The notes beneath the pieces were generated by a model. That model saw only the letters and a list, made by a program, of their open reading frames with translations, searched no databases and was not told the DNA's origin. This document shows positions 57,009-64,000 of a stretch of 64,000 bases of DNA, piece after piece. Each line of letters starts with the position of its first letter. Position 1 is the first letter of the stretch. The stretch is taken from NCBI RefSeq assembly GCF_007570865.1, contig NZ_VLPS01000001.1, positions 806,001 through 870,000 on the forward strand, read 5' to 3'. The position numbers and the translations under genes are program-made. This DNA comes from Atlantibacter subterraneus. Its GTDB lineage: Bacteria; Pseudomonadota; Gammaproteobacteria; Enterobacterales; Enterobacteriaceae.

Positions 57009-58973
57009 ATGCGCCTGCACTCCCATCATCTTGAACTTCTGAGCCCGGCACGCGACACCGCCATCGCCCGTGAAGCGATCCTTCATGGCGCCGACGCGGT
57101 GTATATCGGTGGTCCGGGCTTTGGCGCGCGCCACAACGCCAGCAACAGCCTGCGCGATATCGCCGAGCTGGTGCCGTTTGCCCATCGCTACGGCGCGAAG
57201 ATCTTCGTGACGCTCAACACCATTCTTCATGATGATGAACTGGAACCGGCGCAAGCGCTGATTCACCAACTGTGGCAGGCGGGCGTCGATGCGCTGATTG
57301 TTCAGGACATGGGCGTGCTGGAACTGGATATCCCGCCGATTGAGCTGCATGCCAGCACCCAGTGCGATATCCGCAGCGTGGAAAAGGCGAAGTTTCTCTC
57401 CGACGTTGGGTTCTCGCAAATCGTGCTGGCGCGCGAGCTGAACCTCAACCAGATTAAAGCTATTCACGACAGCGTCGACGCCACCATTGAGTTCTTTATT
57501 CACGGCGCGCTGTGCGTGGCCTATTCCGGGCAGTGCAACATCTCCCATGCCCAGACGGGCCGTAGCGCCAACCGCGGCGACTGCTCCCAGGCCTGCCGTT
57601 TGCCGTACACCCTGAAAGACGATCAGGGCCGCGTGGTAGCGTATGAAAAACACCTGCTGTCAATGAAAGACAACGATCAGAGCGCCAACCTGGCAGCGCT
57701 GGTCGACGCGGGCGTACGCTCCTTCAAAATCGAAGGGCGCTACAAAGATATGAGCTACGTGAAAAACATCACGGCTTATTATCGTCAACTGCTGGATGAA
57801 GTGATGGAGCAGCGCGGCGATCTGGCGCGCGCGTCGGCGGGCGTGACCCAGCACTTCTTTGTGCCATCCCCGGATAAAACCTTCCATCGCGGCAGTACCG
57901 ACTATTTTGTTAACGCGCGAAAGATTGATATCGGCGCGTTTGATTCACCAAAATTTATCGGCCTGCCGGTAGGCGAAGTGATGAAAGTGGCGAAAGACCA
58001 CCTTGATGTCGACGTCAGCGAGCCGCTGTCAAACGGCGACGGGCTGAACGTGCTGGTGAAGCGTGAAGTGGTCGGTTTCCGCGCCAATACCGTGGAAAAA
58101 CTCGCCGAGCGCCGCTATCGCGTCTGGCCGAACGACATGCCGGAGGCCCTGAAAACCCTGCGTCCGCACCATCCGTTGAACCGCAATCTGGATCACAACT
58201 GGCAGCAGGCGCTGCTGAAAACCTCCAGCGAGCGCCGGGTGGCGGTGGATATCGAGCTGGGCGGCTGGCAGGAGCAGCTTATCCTGACCATGACCTCCGA
58301 AGAGGGCGTCAGCGTTACGCGCACCCTCGACGGCGAATTCAGCGAAGCCAATAACCCGGAAAAAGCCTACAACAGCCTGCGTGACGGTGTCACAAAACTC
58401 GGTCAGACGATGTATTACGCCCGGGCGGTAACCATCAATTTGCCGGGCGCGCTGTTTGTGCCGAATAGCCTGCTTAACCAGCTGCGCCGTGAAACCAGCG
58501 AAGCGCTGGATGAAGCCCGTCTGGCGGCGTATCAGCGCGCAACCCGCAAAGCGGTGAGCGAGCCTGCGCCGGTCTACCCGGACAGCCATTTAAGCTTCCT
58601 GGCCAACGTTTATAACCATAAAGCGCGCGAGTTTTACCACCGCTACGGCGTGCAGCTGATCGACGCGGCGTTTGAAGCGCATCAGGAAAAGGGCGATGTG
58701 CCGGTGATGATCACGAAACACTGCCTGCGGTTTGCCTTTAATCTGTGCCCCAAACAGGCGAAGGGGTCGATAAAGAGCTGGAAGGCCACGCCGATGCAGC
58801 TGATCCACGGCGATGAAGTGCTGACGCTGAAATTTGACTGCCGCCCGTGCGAAATGCACGTTATCGGCAAAATCAAAAATCACATTCTGAAGATGCCGCT
58901 GCCGGGCAGCGGCGTGGTGGCGTCCATCAGCCCGGAAGAGCTGTTAAAAACCGTTCCGGGCCGCAAAGCCTGA
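57009..58973 (+). CDS. rlhA: 23S rRNA 5-hydroxycytidine C2501 synthase
   Basis: This 654-residue U32-family protein is close to E. coli YdcP/RlhA, which hydroxylates C2501 of 23S rRNA. The family signature is around HGALCVAYSGQCNISH (about 167-182) with cysteines after it (CSQACRLPY). The C-terminal part carries further cysteines (CLRFAFNLC and CRPCEMH), which may bind an iron-sulfur cluster. Confidence 0.93.
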   Translation: MRLHSHHLELLSPARDTAIAREAILHGADAVYIGGPGFGARHNASNSLRDIAELVPFAHRYGAKIFVTLNTILHDDELEPAQALIHQLWQAGVDALIVQDMGVLELDIPPIELHASTQCDIRSVEKAKFLSDVGFSQIVLARELNLNQIKAIHDSVDATIEFFIHGALCVAYSGQCNISHAQTGRSANRGDCSQACRLPYTLKDDQGRVVAYEKHLLSMKDNDQSANLAALVDAGVRSFKIEGRYKDMSYVKNITAYYRQLLDEVMEQRGDLARASAGVTQHFFVPSPDKTFHRGSTDYFVNARKIDIGAFDSPKFIGLPVGEVMKVAKDHLDVDVSEPLSNGDGLNVLVKREVVGFRANTVEKLAERRYRVWPNDMPEALKTLRPHHPLNRNLDHNWQQALLKTSSERRVAVDIELGGWQEQLILTMTSEEGVSVTRTLDGEFSEANNPEKAYNSLRDGVTKLGQTMYYARAVTINLPGALFVPNSLLNQLRRETSEALDEARLAAYQRATRKAVSEPAPVYPDSHLSFLANVYNHKAREFYHRYGVQLIDAAFEAHQEKGDVPVMITKHCLRFAFNLCPKQAKGSIKSWKATPMQLIHGDEVLTLKFDCRPCEMHVIGKIKNHILKMPLPGSGVVASISPEELLKTVPGRKA

Positions 58974-58979
58974 AACAGC

Positions 58980-59002
58980 AGCGCCGCCTGAAAGGCGGCG
59001 CT
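58980..59002. terminator. hairpin between converging rlhA and treF
   Basis: A 10-base stem, AGCGCCGCCT / AGGCGGCGCT, with a GAA loop and no T run. It is stable but not a typical terminator. Confidence 0.45.
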
Positions 59003-59008
59003 GGCGTA

Positions 59009-60658
59009 TTACGATTCCCCGTACAGGCTGATTAACCGGCGAGTAACCCCGTTGGTCCAGCCAAACCCGTCCTGCAACGGATACTCACCCCCGCCACCCA
59101 ACTGCGGTGCGTAATCGGCGATGTGGTATTTCTCCACCAGCTTATTTTGCTCCATATACACGCGCTTAACGGTGCGCAGCCAGTTATGGGCAATAATGTC
59201 TGCCAGTGAATCTTCGCTGTAGTTTTTGAGACCCTGGATCGCCATCCACTGGAGCGGTGCCCAGCCGTTGGGTTTGTCCCACTGCTGGTCGCTTTCCACA
59301 TCGGTCGCCAGAATGCCGCCCGGCGTCAACAGGCGCTCGCGCACGTTGACGGCGATTTTCTGCGCCTGCTCGTGCGTTGCCAGCCCGACATACAGCGGTA
59401 CCACGCAGGCGGCAGAGAACGACGCCAGGCATTCGCGCCGCCAGTCGTAATCGCGGAAGGTGCCGGTGGCCTCATCCCACAGGTAGCGGTTCATGGCGCT
59501 GCGGCGCGCCAGCGCTTTTTCCCGGAAGCGGGCCGCCATCAGGGCGTCCTGCTTGAGACCGGCGATATTGGAAATCGCGGTTTCCAGCTTGTAGAGAAAC
59601 GCGTTTAAATCCACCGGAATAAACTGGGTGGTGCGAATGCTCGCCAGGCGGTCCGCATCGCGCAGCCAGCGGGTGGAGTAGTCCCAGCCCGATTCCGCGC
59701 CCGCGCGCAGGTCGCGGTACACTTCGCTGGCCGGTCGGCCCGACAGTTTGGCGGTTTCCACGTCCTCATACCAGGATTCATCGCGCGGCGTATCACGGTC
59801 GTCCCAGTAGCGGTTGAGCAGCGCGCCGTCCGGCATTTTTACCGCGCGGCGATAGGCCTGGTTGAAATCCAGATTATCCGCGCCGTCCATCCAGAAAGCG
59901 TATTCCATCAGCAGATGGTCCAGATAGCGCCGCGCGCCGCGCACGCCATCCTCTTCAAACAGCTCGACCATCAGCGCAAACACCGGCGGCTGCGAGCGGC
60001 TGAGATAATACGTGCGGTTGCCGTTCGGGATATGACCGTAATTTTCGATCATCCACGCGAAGTTATCCGCCATGCAGCGCAGCAGATCGTTACGGCCGCT
60101 TTCGGCCAGCCCCAGCATGGTGTAATAGGAGTCCCAGTAGTAGGTCTCGCGAAATCGCCCCCCCGGAACAATGTACGACTGGGGCAACGGCAGCAGCGAG
60201 GAGAACTCAATATGCTCCTGCGGCTCGCGTGTCAGTACCGGCCACAGGCTGTCAATATGGTCTTTCAGGCTGCGATCCGGGTCGGAAATATACTCTTTGC
60301 TGTAGTCTTTCGGCAGATGAAAGTGATCGTGCACGAATTTTTCGAGGTTAAAACCCGGATAGCGTTTGGCACGACGATAGTTAAGTAAAATCGCCAGCGG
60401 CGTCATTTTGGGCGCGCAGTCGGCAAAAGTTTTGCTGTCCGGGAAAATACGCGAAGACTGCACGTTTTCATACAGCTCCAGATAACGATCCGCCGGGGTC
60501 AGCGCATCCGGAGCGGGCATGCCTTCGATCAGTTCGGGCAGCGGTTCCGCTTCGACCATCTCATCCAGCTTGAGCTCACAGGGATCGAACTCATACCGAA
60601 CGTTTTCGTCGTAAGCTTCTGATTCCGAATATGTGAGTCGAGATGTCTGATTAAGCAT
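59009..60658 (-). CDS. treF: cytoplasmic trehalase
   Basis: This 549-residue GH37 enzyme splits trehalose to two glucose. The two family signatures are present: [14 protein letters not shown] (about 168-181) and [10 protein letters not shown] (about 452-461). There is no signal peptide, so it is TreF rather than periplasmic TreA. The start at 60658 follows GGAGG; the frame is open upstream. Confidence 0.94.
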   Translation of the reverse strand: MLNQTSRLTYSESEAYDENVRYEFDPCELKLDEMVEAEPLPELIEGMPAPDALTPADRYLELYENVQSSRIFPDSKTFADCAPKMTPLAILLNYRRAKRYPGFNLEKFVHDHFHLPKDYSKEYISDPDRSLKDHIDSLWPVLTREPQEHIEFSSLLPLPQSYIVPGGRFRETYYWDSYYTMLGLAESGRNDLLRCMADNFAWMIENYGHIPNGNRTYYLSRSQPPVFALMVELFEEDGVRGARRYLDHLLMEYAFWMDGADNLDFNQAYRRAVKMPDGALLNRYWDDRDTPRDESWYEDVETAKLSGRPASEVYRDLRAGAESGWDYSTRWLRDADRLASIRTTQFIPVDLNAFLYKLETAISNIAGLKQDALMAARFREKALARRSAMNRYLWDEATGTFRDYDWRRECLASFSAACVVPLYVGLATHEQAQKIAVNVRERLLTPGGILATDVESDQQWDKPNGWAPLQWMAIQGLKNYSEDSLADIIAHNWLRTVKRVYMEQNKLVEKYHIADYAPQLGGGGEYPLQDGFGWTNGVTRRLISLYGES

Positions 60659-61112
60659 ACTAATAACAACCTCCAGAGTCGCTTTTTTTGAAAGCATTAC
60701 TCTTAAGTTTAGCAAATGGATTTGTCGGGCCGGTAAGCGGCAAGAACTCAGGGCGCAAAGGCCGGTACAACTGACGCATCATGGATGCAAATGGGTAATA
60801 AATTCATTAATTTCGCTGCATTTTCACTGCATGGGGAAATAATCTGATAATTCACCCTGACTCGCCCCGGCCTGTCTGGCCATCAGCGCGAAGGCATAAT
60901 TGTAACGCGTTTGCCTGGTGGAAAATCAAGCAACTTTTTCTACAAACGTCTCTATATTCGTAAATATTATGCGTTTTCCGGAAACACCCGGTAACCGGAT
61001 ATTAAACGCGGCTGGCTTTACCCGCAAAAATCGCCAACAGAGTCAGACAGTTCCTTTCTATACTGGACGGCAGCGTTAAATTTACTGGAATTACCATCCC
61101 TGGAGGTTTGTG
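60659..61112. promoter_or_regulatory. divergent control region of treF and the ene-reductase gene
   Basis: About 450 bases without a gene, AT-rich in the middle (60780-60970). It must hold two divergent promoters. I could not fix either with confidence. GGAGG at 61101-61105 is the ribosome site of the plus-strand gene. Confidence 0.4.
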
Positions 61113-62198
61113 ATGAGTCATCTGTTTTCTGCGGGTCATCTTGGCGAGCTTGCCCTGAGCAACCGCATTATTATCGCGCCAATGTGCCAGTATTCCGCCG
61201 ACAACGGCGCGCCGACCAGCTGGCACAGCGTGCATCTGGGCACGCTGGCGCAGTCAGGGGCCGGGCTGCTGATTATTGAAGCCACGTCGGTGACGCCGGA
61301 AGGGCGCATTTCGCCGTGGGATTTAGGCATCTGGAGCGATGAGCTGGGTGATGCATTGCAGCAGGAAGTCGAGAAAATCCGCCGCTGGTCGCCGATTAAG
61401 CTCGGCATTCAGTTAGGCCACGCGGGCCGCAAAGCCTCGGTGGACGCGCCGTGGAAGGGCGGTAAAACGTTGTCGGATAGCGAAGGCGGCTGGGAAACTC
61501 TCGCGCCGTCGGCGCTGGCGTTTGGTGAATACCGCGCGCCAAAGGCCATGAGCGCAGAAGATATCGCCCGAATTAAACAGGCGTTCGTTGACGGGGCGCG
61601 CCGTTCGCAAAAGGCGGGTTTTGACCTGATCGAACTGCATGCCGCCCACGGCTACCTGCTGCACCAGTTCCTGTCGCCGCTGTCGAACCAGCGCACGGAC
61701 AATTACGGCGGCAGCCTGGAGAACCGCATCCGGCTGGTGCTGGAGATCTTTGATGAAGTAAAAGCCGCCGTGTCGCTGCCGGTGGGCGTGCGCATCTCCG
61801 CCACCGACTGGGCAGAAGGCGGCTGGGATATCGACAGCTCGATTCAGCTGGCGAAAGCGCTGGAAGAACGCGGTAGCGCCTATATTCACGTCTCCTCTGG
61901 CGGGCTGTCCCCCGCGCAGCAGATCGCCATTAGCCCGAACTATCAGGTGCCGTTCGCCCAGCAGATCCAGCAGCAGGTCAAGACGCCGGTTATCGCCGTG
62001 GGGCTGATCACCGAACCGGAGCAGGCGGAAGCGATTATCGCCACCGGACAGGCGGAGTTTATCGCCCTGGCGCGTGGGATCCTGTTTAACCCGCGCTGGC
62101 CGTGGCATGCGGCGGCGAAGCTCGGCAGTAAAATCGCCGTTGCCCCGCAGTATCAGCGTAGCGAGCCGCATCACCTGCGCGGGCTGTTCTCAGTGTGA
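61113..62198 (+). CDS. NADH:flavin oxidoreductase, YqjM/NamA class
   Basis: This 361-residue Old Yellow Enzyme of the second (thermophilic-like) class is marked by Cys in APMCQYSA (about 22-29), which tunes FMN. It also shows ELHAAHGYLLHQFLSPL with the His/His pair and RTDNYGGSLENRIR. It reduces activated alkenes with NADPH. It differs in class from the enzyme at 41709-42764. Confidence 0.9.
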   Translation: MSHLFSAGHLGELALSNRIIIAPMCQYSADNGAPTSWHSVHLGTLAQSGAGLLIIEATSVTPEGRISPWDLGIWSDELGDALQQEVEKIRRWSPIKLGIQLGHAGRKASVDAPWKGGKTLSDSEGGWETLAPSALAFGEYRAPKAMSAEDIARIKQAFVDGARRSQKAGFDLIELHAAHGYLLHQFLSPLSNQRTDNYGGSLENRIRLVLEIFDEVKAAVSLPVGVRISATDWAEGGWDIDSSIQLAKALEERGSAYIHVSSGGLSPAQQIAISPNYQVPFAQQIQQQVKTPVIAVGLITEPEQAEAIIATGQAEFIALARGILFNPRWPWHAAAKLGSKIAVAPQYQRSEPHHLRGLFSV

Positions 62199-62202
62199 GC
62201 CG

Positions 62203-62433
62203 TTAATTCTGGTGCGTCCCCGGTTTGCGGGATTTAGCCCAGTAATGATGTTCCCGCACATCCAGCGCTGCCTCTTCGGCGGCGCTTCTTATTTCATCGC
62301 TGTCTGCACAATGGCGCAGCGTGGTATCTGCGTTTTGTACTTTATAGAAAACATGTCCGTTGCGCTGTGCCGCGCTCTGGCCAGAAAAAAGCGCCGCGCA
62401 TAACAGCAGGGCGCTTATCAGCTTCTTTATCAT
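62203..62433 (-). CDS. small secreted protein
   Basis: This 76-residue protein has a signal peptide (MIKKLISALLLCAALFSG, then cut after SAA at about 22). The mature part is about 50 residues with one Cys. The ATG at 62433 follows GGAG; the frame is open 18 bases further. It is not recognised. It converges with the ene-reductase gene, 4 bases apart. Confidence 0.6.
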   Translation of the reverse strand: MIKKLISALLLCAALFSGQSAAQRNGHVFYKVQNADTTLRHCADSDEIRSAAEEAALDVREHHYWAKSRKPGTHQN

Positions 62434-62464
62434 CAGGTTGCTCCGGTTCACGGGTGGCGCTAAT

Positions 62465-62497
62465 TTCGCAATAATAACGTAGGGTTATTATTGCGAA
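62465..62497. repeat. AT-rich perfect inverted repeat
   Basis: TTCGCAATAATAAC and its exact complement GTTATTATTGCGAA flank 5 bases. It lies between the small secreted gene and the cytochrome bd operon. It could be an operator for the secreted-protein gene or an AT-rich terminator of the cytochrome operon. Confidence 0.6.
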
Positions 62498-62596
62498 TAT
62501 TAAAAGCCTGCAAATCCTGCGTCAGTTTTGCAAAGTCTCACGAAGAAGCGTGTTGGTTGCCATTGGGTTGAGGTTGTCCCTGATTGACAGCGCGAT

Positions 62597-62728
62597 CTAG
62601 TGGGATTTAAACCCGGCCGCCGCCATAATCACCCGGAAAAACAGCCCCACCGCCGCCAGCGTCAACACGCTGCCGCCCCAAATCACTGCCAGCCAGAACA
62701 GGCGTTTCGACCAGAGTATGGTTTTCAT
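62597..62728 (-). CDS. 43-residue DUF2474-like cytochrome bd small subunit
   Basis: A short frame starts MKTILWSKRLFWLAVIWGGS and ends AAGFKSH. It has one membrane helix. The start overlaps the stop of the subunit II gene (TGATG). DUF2474 proteins are encoded at the end of CioAB-type operons and are thought to be small subunits, comparable in place to CydX. Confidence 0.75.
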   Translation of the reverse strand: MKTILWSKRLFWLAVIWGGSVLTLAAVGLFFRVIMAAAGFKSH

Positions 62729-63738
62729 CAGTGATACCCCTCACCGTGCTGCACCTTGCCGCGAAATACGTAGTAGCTCCAGAAGGTGTAAATCAAAATA
62801 ACCGGAATAATCAGCAGCGCGCCAATCAGCATAAAGCTGAGGCTGGAGGCGGGCGCGGCGGCCTGCCAGATGCTGATATGCGGCGGAATGATCTGCGGCC
62901 AGATGCTGATCCCAAGCCCGCTAAAGCCGAGGAAAATCAGCCCCAGCGTCAGGACAAACGGCAGCGTATGGCGGCGGTTGTCCATCACGCTGCGCCACAG
63001 CCAGAAACTGAAGGCGGCGACCAGCAGCGGCACCGGCAGCAGCCAGAACAGATTGGGCAGGCTAAACCAGCGCGCGGCGATATCCGCATGGGCCAGCGGC
63101 GTCCAGAGACTGATCCCGGCAATAATCGCCAGTAGCGCCAGCAGCAGCGGGCGGGTCAGGGCGCGCATCCGCTGTTCGAGCGGGTTTTCGCTTTTCATCA
63201 CCAGCCAGGTCGCGCCGAGCAGAGCGTAGGCCACCACTAAACCTATACCGCAGAACAGATTGAACGCCGTCAGCCAGCCCAGCGTTGAACCGCTGAAGGC
63301 GCGCCCGGTGACCTCAAACCCGCTGACCACCGCCCCGACTACCACGCCCTGGCAGAAGGTCGCCAGAATCGAACCGGCCATAAAGGCTTTATCCCAGAAC
63401 GGGCGGTGGCCCGGCGTGGCTTTGAAACGGAATTCGAACGCCACGCCGCGAAAAATCAGCCCAATCAGCATCAATGACAGCGGAATGGTCAGCGCATCAA
63501 CAATCACCGCGTAGGCCAGCGGAAATGCGCCGAACAGCCCGGCTCCGCCCAGCACCAGCCAGGTTTCGTTGCCGTCCCACACCGGGGCGACACTGTTGAC
63601 CATCACGTCGCGATCGTCGTTATCGCGGATAAACGGAAACAGAATGCCAATCCCCAGATCGAACCCGTCCATAACGATGTACATCAGGGTGGCGAAAACG
63701 ATAATCACAAACCAGATAATCGCGAAATCAAACATCAT
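62728..63738 (-). CDS. cioB: cytochrome bd ubiquinol oxidase subunit II (CioB type)
   Basis: This 336-residue protein has about eight or nine membrane helices. It starts MMFDFAIIWFVIIVFATLMYIVMDGFDLG and has the WDGNETWLV block at about 54-62. The length and N-terminus fit the CioB/AppB branch. The start overlaps the end of the subunit I gene (ATGA). The AppB/CbdB name is also possible. Confidence 0.88.
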   Translation of the reverse strand: MMFDFAIIWFVIIVFATLMYIVMDGFDLGIGILFPFIRDNDDRDVMVNSVAPVWDGNETWLVLGGAGLFGAFPLAYAVIVDALTIPLSLMLIGLIFRGVAFEFRFKATPGHRPFWDKAFMAGSILATFCQGVVVGAVVSGFEVTGRAFSGSTLGWLTAFNLFCGIGLVVAYALLGATWLVMKSENPLEQRMRALTRPLLLALLAIIAGISLWTPLAHADIAARWFSLPNLFWLLPVPLLVAAFSFWLWRSVMDNRRHTLPFVLTLGLIFLGFSGLGISIWPQIIPPHISIWQAAAPASSLSFMLIGALLIIPVILIYTFWSYYVFRGKVQHGEGYH

Positions 63739-64000
63739 ACGGCCTCCCCGGAGGTGGTTTGACTGGCGGCGGAGAGCGGTCGTGCAGGCGTGCCGTTGAC
63801 CGGCGGCAGCGCGTCCTCGGGCTGTGGGCCTTTCTTAATTAGCCGCACCATGTAGCTGTACCCAACGCCGAATACCGACATATACACCACGAAAAACGCC
63901 AGCAGGCTGATGCTCATATGCAGCGTGCCGTGAGCCGAAACCGCATCCTCGGTACGTTGCAGGCCATACACCACCCAGGGCTGGCGGCCCACTTCGGTGG
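63735..64000 (-). CDS. cioA: cytochrome bd ubiquinol oxidase subunit I, C-terminal part
   Basis: Only the last 87 or so residues are in the window; the gene goes on beyond the right edge. It has the conserved GRQPWVVYG block, then one membrane helix (LLAFFVVYMSVFGVGYSYMV) and a Pro/Ala-rich tail. The quinol-oxidising Q-loop that would separate Cio from Cyd types is not visible. Confidence 0.85.
   Translation of the reverse strand, partial: TEVGRQPWVVYGLQRTEDAVSAHGTLHMSISLLAFFVVYMSVFGVGYSYMVRLIKKGPQPEDALPPVNGTPARPLSAASQTTSGEAV

Noticed and set aside
61002-61235. 77-codon minus frame between treF and the ene-reductase gene
   Set aside because: It overlaps the start of a certain gene and shows no domain.

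Overview
The window reads as an Enterobacteriaceae chromosome carrying the right-hand (late) part of a lambda-like prophage. The host call rests on the gene order ydcJ, opgD, rimL, ydcK, tehA, tehB, ydcL, ydcO, sutR, rlhA (44.0-59.0 kb), which matches the E. coli ydc region with some differences; frmRA, treF and yeiH also fit. I cannot fix the genus. No tRNA, rRNA, CRISPR array or insertion sequence was found.

Prophage, 1 to about 27.4 kb: phage metallopeptidase, small and large terminase, portal, MuF-type minor head protein, DUF2213 protease with an in-frame scaffold start, decoration protein, major capsid, connector and neck proteins, tail terminator, tail tube with an Ig-like domain, tail chaperone, tape measure, tail-tip proteins M, L, K, I and J, accessory tail proteins and a tail fibre. 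Accessory (moron) genes interrupt the tail operon at 12.2-13.3, 16.7-17.1 and 17.7-17.9 kb, several of them on the opposite strand. Integrase, repressor and lysis genes are not in the window and probably lie to the left.

The most remarkable object is in the MuF gene. A 269-residue intein (4701-5507) interrupts the conserved Asn-Cys-x-Cys motif of the head protein. It shows no LAGLIDADG or HNH endonuclease in the sense frame. Instead the opposite strand of the intein encodes a 233-residue protein (4746-5447, minus) with an N-terminal helix-turn-helix and a C-terminal PD-(D/E)XK / EDxHD (Vsr-like) nuclease core. The two frames are aligned codon on codon, and a possible promoter for the antisense gene also lies inside the intein. 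This looks like a homing intein whose endonuclease is overprinted on the antisense strand of the splicing domain.

27.4-30.8 kb holds frmRA (formaldehyde detoxification) and a chemoreceptor. 30.8-41.7 kb is a catabolic island best read as 2,3-dihydroxypropane-1-sulfonate (DHPS) degradation: HpsN-like dehydrogenase, an SDR and a zinc alcohol dehydrogenase for DHPS isomer conversion, an MFS importer, sulfolactate sulfo-lyase SuyAB, an Ldh-family dehydrogenase, a DctA-type symporter, a GntR/UTRA regulator and a YeiH-family exporter. An identical 14-bp operator candidate lies at both divergent promoters.

41.7-48.4 kb holds an Old Yellow Enzyme, two LysR regulators, ydcJ/hglS, an aminotransferase and an orphan amino-acid binding protein. 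49.0-60.7 kb holds opgD, rimL, ydcK, tehAB, ydcL, ydcO/sutR, rlhA and treF. 61.1-64.0 kb holds a second, YqjM-class ene-reductase, a small secreted protein and a CioAB-type cytochrome bd operon with a 43-residue DUF2474-like subunit; its subunit I gene runs off the right edge.
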